Positions 29,146 through 38,019 of a stretch of DNA of 64,000 bases are shown here, one piece after another (position 1 is the stretch's first letter; each line of letters starts with the position of its first letter). The translations under genes and the position numbers were made by a program. This DNA is from Salinibacillus xinjiangensis (GTDB lineage: Bacteria; Bacillota; Bacilli; Bacillales; Alkalibacillaceae). Under the pieces are notes generated by a model that was not told the origin of the DNA, searched no databases, and was given only the letters and a program-made list of their open reading frames with translations. The DNA is taken from contig NZ_WJNH01000002.1 in NCBI RefSeq assembly GCF_009649735.1, forward strand, positions 62,001 to 126,000, written 5' to 3'.

Positions 29146-29186
29146 CTAATCCATCTACTAATTGCAAGCTATGATCATGTATAGCC

Positions 29187-29232
29187 TTGTCGTAAATTTG
29201 AAGATTTGCGCTATTTACCTCGTATTTTGCGC
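29187..29232. repeat. Short phased repeat (TTGCGC type) next to korB
   Basis: TTGTCG at 29187, TTGCGC at 29206 and TTGCGC at 29227 give steps of 19 and 21 nt, the same two spacings as the neighbouring array 1. Only three units, so chance is not excluded. Confidence 0.35.
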
Positions 29233-29251
29233 TTTCCCAGGAAATTTCCCA

Positions 29252-30118
29252 TTACATAAATTCTGAAACGAGTTGATCAAACTTCTCTCTTTCCATTCCT
29301 AATTCGGAATCCTTTAGCGGCACTTCTCGATAGCCTTTGACCATCTCCTGGTAGGATTTCTTTTCTTTATCCTGATAAATCAAGCCTGTCACCAAACTAT
29401 CATGATCCATTAAGGTTTTCATCGCCAAACCTCTGTCACTCGGATCATAATCTTCAATGGAGGACACCTTAACTAGATTTTCTTTGAACCATTCATACGT
29501 ATTCACCTTATTATACGTTACGCAAGGACTGAATACATTGATCAAGGAGAAACCTTTATGATTTACACCCTGCTCAATGATAGAGGTTAAATCTTTAATG
29601 TCACTAGAAAAGCTTTGGGCCACAAAAGTAGCACCGGAGGATAAAGCCATTTCCATCAGATTGACAGATGATTCGATTGAACCTTCTGGAGTACTTTTGG
29701 TTACAAATCCTTCCTGACTTCTAGGTGACGTTTGCCCCTTCGTTAATCCATAGATTTGGTTATCCATTATAATGTAAGTAATGTCGATGTTTCTTCTAAT
29801 CGCATGGATGGTATGCCCCATGCCGATTGCAAGGCCATCCCCATCACCCCCGGCAGCAATTACTGTTAAATCACGATTCGCCATTTTAACTCCCTGGGCA
29901 ATTGGTAAAACCCGTCCATGAATACCATGAAAGCCATAAGCATTCACATATCCCGATATCCGTCCTGAACAACCAATACCAGATATCAGTGCTAGGTCAT
30001 CTGGTTCTAAGCCAAGGTTGGCGGCTGCTCTTTGAATGGATGCTTGCACGGAGAAATCCCCGCATCCAGGACACCAGTTAGGCTTTACATTGTTTCGAAA
30101 GTCTTTAACTGTTGCCAT
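29252..30118 (-). CDS. korB: 2-oxoacid:ferredoxin oxidoreductase, beta subunit
   Basis: The TPP-binding subunit, 288 residues. The N-terminal cluster ligands are in WCPGCGDFSV, followed by GIGCSGR, the TPP motif beginning GDGDGLAIGMGH, and the DNQIYGLTKGQTSP segment. It oxidatively decarboxylates a 2-oxoacid (2-oxoglutarate or pyruvate) to acyl-CoA with ferredoxin as electron acceptor. Its start overlaps the 3' end of korA by 14 nt, so translation is coupled. Confidence 0.93.
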   Translation of the reverse strand: MATVKDFRNNVKPNWCPGCGDFSVQASIQRAAANLGLEPDDLALISGIGCSGRISGYVNAYGFHGIHGRVLPIAQGVKMANRDLTVIAAGGDGDGLAIGMGHTIHAIRRNIDITYIIMDNQIYGLTKGQTSPRSQEGFVTKSTPEGSIESSVNLMEMALSSGATFVAQSFSSDIKDLTSIIEQGVNHKGFSLINVFSPCVTYNKVNTYEWFKENLVKVSSIEDYDPSDRGLAMKTLMDHDSLVTGLIYQDKEKKSYQEMVKGYREVPLKDSELGMEREKFDQLVSEFM

Positions 30119-31880
30119 GTAGCATCACCTCCTGCATACAGTCTTGATAAATTTCGTTCGGTAAGAAAGGTGTTCCATCATACTTTAAAATGCTTGAAAT
30201 TTTATCAGCATGACCAACATTCATCTTAATGATATTGGCTAATTGTGCGGTTGCATTGTGTTCAACTACAATTACTTTTTTGGCTTTTTCGATGAGTGGT
30301 TTTACTTCTTCTGTAGGGAATGGATGTATGAGTCGTAAATGTGCATGATTAACTTTTATACCCTCATTCTCTAGTCGTGACATCGTTTCCTCAATCACGC
30401 CTCGAGTAGAAATATATCCTATAAATAGTAGATCTGGAGTATCATGCTTTGCATTTGTTGCGACTGGTGTTGGAAAGTATTTTGGTAGGTCTTTTAATTT
30501 GCGTAGTCGTTTATCCATTTGTTTTTTACGATTATCAGCTTTTTCGGATGGCTTTCCGGTTTCGTCGTGCTCAACCCCTGTTACATGGAAAACACCATTT
30601 TTCGTACCTGGTAATAGTCGTGGGGAAATGCCTGACTCTGTAACTTCATAGCGCTTAAAATACTCCCCTTTACCCAACTTAGGTAAATCAGGCTCTAGTT
30701 CTAGGTTTCCTCTTCTAACTTCAACACGGTCAAAGTCTAATGTATCCACTGTCTGCTTACCTAATGATAATTGTAAATCTGAAAGTAAAATAACAGGACA
30801 TTGGTATTCCTCTGCTATGTTTAGCGCTTCTACAGCATCATAAAATCCTTCTTCAACTGTACTTGGTGCGATCACAACTTTCGGAATCTCTCCGTGTGTT
30901 CCATAAATCATCGCCATTAAATCTGACTGTTCTTGTTTGGTAGGTAATCCGGTACTTGGACCCCCTCGCTGAGTATCAACAACTACGAGTGGTGTTTCGG
31001 TCATCCCAGCTAACCCGATTGATTCCATCATTAAGGAAAGCCCTGGTCCTGCTGAGGCTGTAATCGCGCGAACACCACCATAATTAGCACCAATAGCCAT
31101 GGTTGCGGCCGCCATCTCATCCTCTGTTTGTATAACAGTTCCACCGTAACCTGGTAGATGCTTTATCATAAATTCCATAATTTCTGAAGCTGGTGTGATT
31201 GGGTATGCTGCCATAAAACGGCATCCCCCAGCCAAAAAACCAAGTGATATGGCATCATTACCAATGAGATACATTCGTTTGGTACCATCAGCTGGTTCCA
31301 TTTTTAGTTTAGACGGTGTGCCATTGGCTTCCGATTTGATGAAGTCAGCACCTTTTTCAATTGCTCTCATATTATTTTCAACTACTTTTGATCCTTTGCG
31401 CCCAAAGATTTGCTCTACAATTCCAAAGTAATTGTCTGTTTCCAAATCTAAAATAGCACTAGATGCTCCAACGGCTACCATATTTTTCATCAGCGAGCTT
31501 CCGAGCTCACGTGCTATATCTGTGAAAGGAACAGCATATAAGATTACATTAGTTCCTTCAGGTATCGTCGGTTTAAATTTAGCATCCGCAAGAACGATTC
31601 CTTCATCCTGTAGCTCATGAAAGTTTACATCAATGGTTTCTTGGTCAAAAGCTACTAAAATATCTAAGTCATCCTGTATCGATCGTACTGGTGTAGTGGA
31701 TACGCGTATTTTGTTATTCGTATGCCCTCCTTTAATTCGAGATGAAAAATGTCGGTACCCATATAGATAGTACCCTAAATGATTCATAGCTGTAGCGAAA
31801 ATTTCTCCTGTGATTTCAATTCCTTCTCCTTGTTGTCCTCCTACTTTCCATGAAAGTTGATTGACCATTCTTTGAGACAC
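30105..31880 (-). CDS. korA: 2-oxoacid:ferredoxin oxidoreductase, fused gamma-alpha subunit
   Basis: 591 residues. The N-terminal gamma-like domain (about 1-190, with GGQQGEGIEITGEIF and RIKGGHTN) is fused to the alpha pyrimidine-binding domain (GNDAISLGFLAGGCRFMAAYPITPASE, then PGLSLMMESIGLAGMTETP). It forms the catalytic complex with KorB. No delta (ferredoxin) subunit is seen. A strong hairpin lies in its leader (31901-31931), upstream of the GGGGGTG ribosome site. The pair neighbours spoVS and ymdB, an arrangement also known from staphylococci, as far as I recall. Confidence 0.93.
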   Translation of the reverse strand: MSQRMVNQLSWKVGGQQGEGIEITGEIFATAMNHLGYYLYGYRHFSSRIKGGHTNNKIRVSTTPVRSIQDDLDILVAFDQETIDVNFHELQDEGIVLADAKFKPTIPEGTNVILYAVPFTDIARELGSSLMKNMVAVGASSAILDLETDNYFGIVEQIFGRKGSKVVENNMRAIEKGADFIKSEANGTPSKLKMEPADGTKRMYLIGNDAISLGFLAGGCRFMAAYPITPASEIMEFMIKHLPGYGGTVIQTEDEMAAATMAIGANYGGVRAITASAGPGLSLMMESIGLAGMTETPLVVVDTQRGGPSTGLPTKQEQSDLMAMIYGTHGEIPKVVIAPSTVEEGFYDAVEALNIAEEYQCPVILLSDLQLSLGKQTVDTLDFDRVEVRRGNLELEPDLPKLGKGEYFKRYEVTESGISPRLLPGTKNGVFHVTGVEHDETGKPSEKADNRKKQMDKRLRKLKDLPKYFPTPVATNAKHDTPDLLFIGYISTRGVIEETMSRLENEGIKVNHAHLRLIHPFPTEEVKPLIEKAKKVIVVEHNATAQLANIIKMNVGHADKISSILKYDGTPFLPNEIYQDCMQEVMLHGNS

Positions 31881-31900
31881 CCCCTTAGTATATTGTTACA

Positions 31901-31931
31901 GAACACGGCCTCATTTAATGAGGTCGTATTC
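31901..31931 (-). promoter_or_regulatory. Long hairpin upstream of korA
   Basis: GAACACGGCCTCATT pairs with AATGAGGTCGTATTC over nearly its full length, with two wobble positions. There is no T-run after it on the minus strand, so it is not a typical terminator; it may be the 3' end structure of the dipeptidase transcript or a korAB leader element. Confidence 0.45.
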
Positions 31932-31995
31932 TGTATGTCTATAACCCTGTAATGGCTTATAGATATAATAGAAAAAGCATAATGCTTCATTCTAA

Positions 31996-32916
31996 CTAGG
32001 TTGGTAGATTATTCAAAAAATTTTGATGGGTCAATTTTTGTACAAACTCAGTTGAGAAGCGGGTTTTTAATTCCTGAACAAAAGCATTATATTTAGAATA
32101 ATTCTCCAAACCCTTTACAAATCCTGCTGTTCCGTCAAAATCTGACCCTAAACCTACACTATTTTCTCCACCTAGACGGTATATTTTTTCGATATGGTTC
32201 ATCACATCTTTTGTGTCAGCATTTTTATGTCCAGTTAAAAATTCCGGGACAAAGGTAACGCCTACAAATGCTTGTTTTGAAATGAGAGCCTTTAATTGTT
32301 TATCATCTAGATTTCGTTTATGAGAACAAAGCTTATAACTATTAGAATGGCTAGCTATAGGGTATTTAGCTGTTTCCATCACATCCCAAAATCCTTGATA
32401 AGAAAGATGAGAAACATCCGTTAAAATCTCGTATGTATTGAATAACTCAATGACTTCTCTTCCAAATTGTGAAAGTCCTGCCCCTCGCTCTTCTCCTATC
32501 CCGTCACACACTCCATTACTATTATTCCATGTTAATCCAACAGCTTTTACGCCTAGGTGAATCAATGTTTTTAGCTTAATGATGTCATGACCTATTGGAT
32601 GGCAGCCCTCTAGGGTTAGCATGGCCCCTTTTTCATTTTCTTTCAAAAGTTCAATATCCTGTCTGCTCCGTACCATTTTTACATTTGGATGTGACTTAAG
32701 TACTTGGTCATAAAAGATATCAACCATTTGAAGAGCTGCATGAAATTGTAAATCTGCTGGTACATCATCTGGTACAAATATGGCAAAGCATTGAACCTTT
32801 ACATCATTTTCTAACCAGCGTTCTAAATTGATTCGTAATTCAGGGCTATGTTCAAAAGACCACTCAGGATTTTTCCAGAGCTGATATAGTACGTCACAAT
32901 GTGCATCGATAATCAT
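31996..32916 (-). CDS. M19-family (membrane) dipeptidase
   Basis: A 306-residue zinc dipeptidase. N-terminal metal ligands His6 and Asp8 (DAHCDV), the bridging Glu in TLEGCHP, the histidines in TDVSHLS and ASHSNSY, and Asp in GLGSDFDGT are all present. There is no signal peptide, so it should act in the cytoplasm on small or modified dipeptides. It lies between spoVS and korA and probably has its own promoter. Confidence 0.9.
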   Translation of the reverse strand: MIIDAHCDVLYQLWKNPEWSFEHSPELRINLERWLENDVKVQCFAIFVPDDVPADLQFHAALQMVDIFYDQVLKSHPNVKMVRSRQDIELLKENEKGAMLTLEGCHPIGHDIIKLKTLIHLGVKAVGLTWNNSNGVCDGIGEERGAGLSQFGREVIELFNTYEILTDVSHLSYQGFWDVMETAKYPIASHSNSYKLCSHKRNLDDKQLKALISKQAFVGVTFVPEFLTGHKNADTKDVMNHIEKIYRLGGENSVGLGSDFDGTAGFVKGLENYSKYNAFVQELKTRFSTEFVQKLTHQNFLNNLPT

Positions 32917-32976
32917 GTATTAGTGCCTCCTAGAAGTTATTAATAGGTTTATTAGATTCCTAGATATTAAAATAAA

Positions 32977-33005
32977 AACCTGTTTGCCCGCCACGCAAAC
33001 AGGTT
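32977..33005 (-). terminator. Terminator of spoVS
   Basis: AACCTGTTTGC pairs perfectly with GCAAACAGGTT, followed on the minus strand by TTTTATTTTAA. Confidence 0.9.
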
Positions 33006-33013
33006 AGATTTAT

Positions 33014-33274
33014 TTATCTAGGTTCAACAATCAATTTGATTGCTGTACGCTCCTCGTTATCAATCATGATGTCCGTAAAGGCTGGAATACAAATAAGGTC
33101 TACACCACTTGGAGCCACAAATCCTCTTGCAATCGCAACCGCTTTCACCGCTTGGTTTAATGCACCCGCACCAATTGCTTGAATTTCAGCTGATCCCCGC
33201 TCACGTAAAACGTTTGCTAGGGCACCTGCTACAGAGTTAGGATTTGATTTTGCTGAAACTTTTAATATTTCCAT
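33014..33274 (-). CDS. spoVS: Stage V sporulation protein S
   Basis: An 86-residue Alba-like protein needed for spore coat assembly and septation control. The sequence (EILKVSAKSNPNSVAGALA, GAGALNQAVKAVAIARGF) is among the most conserved in spore formers. Ribosome site AGGAGG. A textbook sigma-H promoter lies 46-72 nt upstream, as in B. subtilis. Confidence 0.97.
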   Translation of the reverse strand: MEILKVSAKSNPNSVAGALANVLRERGSAEIQAIGAGALNQAVKAVAIARGFVAPSGVDLICIPAFTDIMIDNEERTAIKLIVEPR

Positions 33275-33319
33275 TACTAGTTCCTCCTTATTTAACTATT
33301 ATTCTTCCATAAATACTAT

Positions 33320-33346
33320 ATTCACTATTAGTTAAGATATTCCTTT
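33320..33346 (-). promoter_or_regulatory. Sigma-H promoter of spoVS
   Basis: On the minus strand AAAGGAATA (33346-33338) fits the -35 RnAGGAwWW, followed by 11 nt and AGTGAAT (33326-33320), fitting the -10 RnnGAAT. Confidence 0.8.
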
Positions 33347-33509
33347 TTATTATGAATGATTTTTCTGAAAAATTCAAATATTATTAAACAATTTTTTGTG
33401 TCATTTTCTTTTCCGATTCCACAACAAATCCCAAAACGAGTGTTTTTGTGGTTAACTATAGATTTTTTATAAATACCCTTTTTTGTGAGAATGGTGTTTT
33501 TGACTTAAA

Positions 33510-33976
33510 AGATATAAACTGCGACTTAACGTTAGGATGACTTCTTTTTCAATATGATGAATGCAAAACCCTCGCTCCGGGGTCTCACCTGTCTCTTTGC
33601 TCCCACGAAGAACAGGACGTTTAAGTGTCGGTGCTCTGCCACTAGACGTGGCCGTTTTTAACTGACCAGGAGTCTCCGTGTATTTCCTCCGCTATAAGCA
33701 GTGCCTCATTCGTTTATTTAGTGCTGAAGTATTGGTTATCAAAAGCTTTTTAACCATGCCCTCATCAAAACACTCCAATAGTGGAGGCAGAATACGGAGA
33801 CTCCTATGGGAGGAAGCGTGGTGAAGACCCCGCAGAAGTGGTCTGGGCTTCCGAGGAGGCTGAGGCCGCGCCCATGGAAAGCGGAGTATTCTGCCGGAAC
33901 GATATGCATGCACTCAATGTTCATCAGAACGACTTAAGCGATAATAAAGAATCTAACTATGTCGCCTTTTCTATCT
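33510..33976. mobile_element. MITE-like element, copy B
   Basis: A 467-bp non-coding element between spoVS and ymdB. The left end AGATATAAACTGCGAC and the right end (reverse complement AGATAGAAAAGGCGAC) form imperfect terminal inverted repeats. The interior matches copy C (54198-54788) in the opposite orientation over long blocks, for example GGAGACTCCTATGGGAGG here against its complement there, and the CGTCCTGTTCTTCGTGGGAG block. It is GC-rich with several internal dyads. Short open frames inside it are not genes: they differ between the copies. With AT-rich DNA on both sides it fills the 776-bp gap. Confidence 0.75.
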
Positions 33977-34040
33977 ACTACAAAGAAAAACGAATACAGC
34001 CTTTATGAAAGAAATAATTTTTTATAAGAAACTTGTATAA

Positions 34041-34069
34041 TCACCCATTTTTAGTGAAAAAATGGGTGA
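34041..34069 (-). terminator. Hairpin at the ymdB 3' end
   Basis: TCACCCATTTTT pairs with AAAAATGGGTGA and overlaps the last codons of ymdB. The T-run after it is poor, so it may act only partly as a terminator. Confidence 0.5.
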
Positions 34070-34854
34070 TCATCGTTAATTAAAATTCGTTCAATTTTCT
34101 TAGCCATACCTGTGTCTTTATTTAGTTCTATACAAACCCCACTCAGTTGAGTTCTTCCGTCTGAAGGTACCTCAAATCGAACTGGTAATGCTGTCTGGAA
34201 TCTTCGTAAGACTGCTTCTTTCTCTACTCCTAAGATTCCATCATAGGGTCCTGTCATTCCGACGTCAGTTATGTAAGCAGTCCCATTAGGCAATATTCGC
34301 TGATCAGCGGTTTGAACATGAGTATGTGTTCCCACAACTCCGCCAACTCTCCCATCTAGGAACCAGCCCATTGCTTGTTTTTCACTTGTGGCTTCAGCAT
34401 GGAAATCCACAAAAACATAAGGGGTCCTTGCCTTTGCTTCATTTACAAGCTCGTCAACTACACGAAATGGGTCATCAATAGGTGGAAGAAACGTACGTCC
34501 CTGTGCATTAATGACGGCAATTTCCTTCTGTCCTACCTTATGAAAGGCCATCCCAATACCTGGTGTGTCTACAGGGAAATTAGCCGGTCTAATCATGTCG
34601 TCCACATCATCAATAAATTCAAAAATTTCTTTCTTATCCCAAGCATGGTTGCCTAATGTTATCACATTGGCTCCCCATTCTTTAAAATTACGATATATTT
34701 TTTCGGTAATACCTTTTCCATGAGCTGCATTTTCGCCATTCACAATCGTGACATCTGGACGGTATTTGGTTTTTAAATGAGGTAAATTTTCCTTCAAAAT
34801 ATTTCTACCTGGTGATCCAACAACATCACCAATAAATAAAATTTTCATCTTCAT
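34051..34854 (-). CDS. ymdB: YmdB, metallophosphoesterase / cyclic-nucleotide phosphodiesterase
   Basis: A 267-residue dinuclear-metal phosphodiesterase. Metal ligands appear in FIGDVVGSPGR (N-terminus), NGENAAHGKG, TLGNHAWDK, VDFHAEATSEK and GTHTHVQTAD. In B. subtilis YmdB controls the switch between biofilm and motility. It is encoded just downstream of rny, the conserved order. Confidence 0.93.
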   Translation of the reverse strand: MKMKILFIGDVVGSPGRNILKENLPHLKTKYRPDVTIVNGENAAHGKGITEKIYRNFKEWGANVITLGNHAWDKKEIFEFIDDVDDMIRPANFPVDTPGIGMAFHKVGQKEIAVINAQGRTFLPPIDDPFRVVDELVNEAKARTPYVFVDFHAEATSEKQAMGWFLDGRVGGVVGTHTHVQTADQRILPNGTAYITDVGMTGPYDGILGVEKEAVLRRFQTALPVRFEVPSDGRTQLSGVCIELNKDTGMAKKIERILINDDHPFFH

Positions 34855-34993
34855 GTCCTCACTATCTGTTTGCTTTTCTATGGTTTACTAAAATCAGTTT
34901 CACACATATGTAGGTTCTTGTCAAAGCAGCAATTAGATATTGCTATTTTTCCAGTCATTGTTTCTTGTCATTCATATATATTTTAGAGCCAAA

Positions 34994-35025
34994 AAAATAA
35001 GCGATCTCGTAAGATCGCTTATTTT
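34994..35025 (-). terminator. Terminator of rny
   Basis: Perfect 14-bp stem AAAATAAGCGATCT/AGATCGCTTATTTT overlapping the rny stop codon. Confidence 0.8.
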
Positions 35026-36584
35026 GCATATTCGACTGCTCTTGTTTCCCGAATAACGGTAACTTTAATATGTCCTGGATAATCCAATTCATCCTCAATT
35101 CGTTTTCGAATATCACGTGCTAGCATAAGTGATTCATCATCACCAATTGCATCAGGACGAACCATGATTCTCACTTCACGACCCGCTTGAATAGCATATG
35201 ATTTATCGACACCTTCATATGAATCAGAAATTTCCTCAAGTTTTTCTAAGCGTTTAATGTAGTTTTCCAACGTCTCACTACGTGCACCAGGACGAGCAGC
35301 AGATAAGGCGTCTGCGGCAGCTACTAATACAGAAATGATGGATGTAGCTTCTTCATCACCGTGATGGGAAGCAATTGCATTAATTACAACTGGATGCTCC
35401 TTATATTTCTGTGCTAGCTCTTTACCAATTTCTACGTGACTACCTTCTACCTCATGGTCAATTGCCTTTCCGATATCATGAAGTAGTCCTGCGCGCCGTG
35501 CTAAACGCTCATCTTCACCTAGTTCAGCTGCTAACAAGCCTGCTAAATACGCGACTTCCATAGAATGCTTCAACACATTTTGACCATAACTTGTACGATA
35601 TTTTAGACGACCTAAAATTTTGACTAAGTCTGGATGTAAACCATGTACACCAACCTCGAATGTAGCTTCTTCACCAACCTCACGAATATAATCGTCAATT
35701 TCGCGACGGGATTTTTCGACCATTTCCTCTATTCGTGCTGGATGTATACGGCCATCTTGCACTAGTTTTTCTAGAGCTAATCGAGCAGTTTCTCTTCTTA
35801 TTGGATCAAATCCAGAAAGAATGACTGCTTCCGGCGTATCATCTATAATCAAATCAATTCCGGTCAGTGTTTCTAAGGCACGAATATTTCGACCTTCTCT
35901 ACCGATTATACGGCCCTTCATTTCATCATTAGGTAAGTTCACTACAGATACGGTTGTTTCTGCCACATGGTCTGCTGCACATCTTTGCATAGCAAGTGAT
36001 AAGATTTGTTTCGCTTTCTTATCTGCTTCCTCTTTTGCACGATTTTCAGCTTCTTTTACTTTCATGGCCTTTTCGTGATTAATTTCCTTCTCAACACGCT
36101 CTAAAATAATTTGTTTCGCTTGATCAGAAGTGTATCCGGAAACGCGTTCAAGCTCAGCTTGCTGTTCTTTCACCAACTCATCCACTTTGCTTTCCATTTC
36201 TTTTATTTGTTGTTGTTTTTCAGCAAGTGAGTCATCTTTTCGTTCTAACATGAGCTCGCGTTTATCTAACGCTTCCGTCTTTTTATCTAGATTTTCTTCT
36301 CTTTGTAAAAGACGGTTTTCTTGTTTTTGAACTTCTAAACGTCTGTCACGAAGCTCATTTTCAGTGTCCTGACGTAAACGATGATTCTCATCCTTTGCTT
36401 CTATTAGCGCTTCACGTTTTGCTGCTTCGGCATTCCTCCGACCTTCTTCGACAATTTGTTTTGCCAAGTCCTCAGCACTTGAAATTTTCGCTTCCGCAAT
36501 AGACTTGCGAATTAAATAACCAACAAACAAACCGACAATCAAGGCTAGCAAAGCGGAGATGATTAGGGTGACTATACCATCCAT
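35019..36584 (-). CDS. rny: Ribonuclease Y
   Basis: A membrane-anchored endoribonuclease that initiates mRNA decay. The start at 36584 ([15 protein letters not shown]) follows GGAGGTGA, giving 521 residues. There is an N-terminal transmembrane helix, a long coiled coil (about 30-200), a KH domain ([20 protein letters not shown]) and an HD domain ([17 protein letters not shown]). The RicA subunit that modulates it is encoded at 25424. Confidence 0.98.
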   Translation of the reverse strand: MDGIVTLIISALLALIVGLFVGYLIRKSIAEAKISSAEDLAKQIVEEGRRNAEAAKREALIEAKDENHRLRQDTENELRDRRLEVQKQENRLLQREENLDKKTEALDKRELMLERKDDSLAEKQQQIKEMESKVDELVKEQQAELERVSGYTSDQAKQIILERVEKEINHEKAMKVKEAENRAKEEADKKAKQILSLAMQRCAADHVAETTVSVVNLPNDEMKGRIIGREGRNIRALETLTGIDLIIDDTPEAVILSGFDPIRRETARLALEKLVQDGRIHPARIEEMVEKSRREIDDYIREVGEEATFEVGVHGLHPDLVKILGRLKYRTSYGQNVLKHSMEVAYLAGLLAAELGEDERLARRAGLLHDIGKAIDHEVEGSHVEIGKELAQKYKEHPVVINAIASHHGDEEATSIISVLVAAADALSAARPGARSETLENYIKRLEKLEEISDSYEGVDKSYAIQAGREVRIMVRPDAIGDDESLMLARDIRKRIEDELDYPGHIKVTVIRETRAVEYAK

Positions 36585-36754
36585 TTCGTTCACCTCCTCT
36601 TGCTGTAATGCTCGTACTAAATTCCAGTCGGCATTGTACAATTTTCATTTTGAAAAAATCATCTTTGCAAAATTTGTTGAAATAAAAAAATAAAATTATA
36701 CATATTAATTTTAAGCTTGACCATTTTTATTGTCAAGGACAGAAGTCATAAAAA

Positions 36755-36779
36755 AGGACTATCCCTTGTGGACAGTCCT
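36755..36779 (-). terminator. Terminator of recA
   Basis: AGGACT pairs with AGTCCT around an inner TCC/GGA pairing, followed by a six-T run on the minus strand. Confidence 0.8.
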
Positions 36780-36787
36780 CTTATAAC

Positions 36788-37825
36788 TTAAACATCTAAC
36801 ATTTCTTGTGTTTCATCAGACGATTTCTCTTCTTTAACTTCATCCAGATTATGATAATTACGGATTGCTGCATTGACAGTTGTTGCAACATCTTCATTTT
36901 CACTTAAGAATTGTTTCGCGTTTTCTCGACCCTGTCCGAGTTTTTCGTCATTATACGAGTACCATGAGCCGCTCTTTTGAATGATATCTAGAGAGGAACC
37001 AATATCAAGTATCTCTCCCTCTTTAGAAATTCCTTCTCCATACATAATATCTACTTCTGCAGTTTTGAATGGTGGTGCTACTTTATTTTTCACAATTTTA
37101 ATTTTCGTTCTGTTACCAATCATTTCATTACCTTGCTTTAAGGTTTCAGCTCTTCTAACTTCTAATCGAACTGAGGAATAGAACTTTAGTGCACGTCCAC
37201 CCGGTGTTGTTTCTGGATTACCGAACATAACCCCAACTTTTTCACGAATTTGGTTAATAAATATGGCTGTGGTTTTTGACTTATTAATCGCACCTGATAG
37301 CTTACGTAGGGCTTGTGACATTAATCTTGCTTGTAAACCGACGTGAGCATCTCCCATTTCCCCTTCGATTTCTGCTTTAGGTACAAGAGCGGCGACAGAG
37401 TCAACAACAATCGTATCGATTGCTCCACTTCTAACTAATGCTTCAGCAATTTCTAGCGCTTGCTCACCAGTATCAGGCTGTGATAAAAGTAATTCTTCAA
37501 TATTCACACCTAATTTCCGAGCATAAACAGGATCTAGTGCGTGCTCGGCATCAATAAATGCTGCTTGGCCACCATTTCGTTGTGCTTCTGCAATAGCATG
37601 TAGGGCAACTGTTGTTTTACCAGAGGATTCTGGTCCGTAAATCTCAATAACACGACCTCTTGGATATCCCCCTACTCCTAAAGCAATATCTAATGCTAGG
37701 GATCCACTTGAAACAGTAGATACTCGCTGTTCTGCCTGTTCACCAAGTTTCATAATCGAACCCTTACCAAATTGTTTTTCTATCTGTCTAAGCGCCATAT
37801 CAAGCGCCTGCTTACGTTCACTCAC
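36788..37825 (-). CDS. recA: Recombinase RecA
   Basis: 345 residues. Walker [10 protein letters not shown] (64-72), Walker [12 protein letters not shown]1/L2 DNA-binding loops ([28 protein letters not shown]). The start codon is GTG at 37825 with ribosome site AAAGGAGG. RecA filaments trigger LexA cleavage, and a LexA box lies upstream of the recA -35. Confidence 0.99.
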   Translation of the reverse strand: MSERKQALDMALRQIEKQFGKGSIMKLGEQAEQRVSTVSSGSLALDIALGVGGYPRGRVIEIYGPESSGKTTVALHAIAEAQRNGGQAAFIDAEHALDPVYARKLGVNIEELLLSQPDTGEQALEIAEALVRSGAIDTIVVDSVAALVPKAEIEGEMGDAHVGLQARLMSQALRKLSGAINKSKTTAIFINQIREKVGVMFGNPETTPGGRALKFYSSVRLEVRRAETLKQGNEMIGNRTKIKIVKNKVAPPFKTAEVDIMYGEGISKEGEILDIGSSLDIIQKSGSWYSYNDEKLGQGRENAKQFLSENEDVATTVNAAIRNYHNLDEVKEEKSSDETQEMLDV

Positions 37826-37856
37826 AGTTTTTCCTCCTTTAGCAATCTATCATTAG

Positions 37857-37911
37857 TACTATCATAACCTTTTTTGTCGTATTTGCCAACAAAAAACCGA
37901 ATAAACGTTCT
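37857..37911 (-). promoter_or_regulatory. recA promoter with LexA box
   Basis: On the minus strand the box AGAAC-GTTT-ATTCG (37911-37898) matches 8 of 10 fixed LexA positions. It is followed about 9 nt later by -35 TTGGCA, a 17-nt spacer and -10 TATGAT. Confidence 0.75.
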
Positions 37912-38019
37912 GTTAATTTCAAGAAAAACATCTATCGAAAATCAATTTTTCTACTAAGTAAACATAAATTATAGCATATTTTAAGTTATGAAATTACAAA
38001 TTTAACTTTTTTAAATTAT

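Noticed and set aside
33692-34008. Short ORFs inside MITE-like copy B
   Set aside because: They are shadows of the repeat: no ribosome site, frames not kept in copy C.
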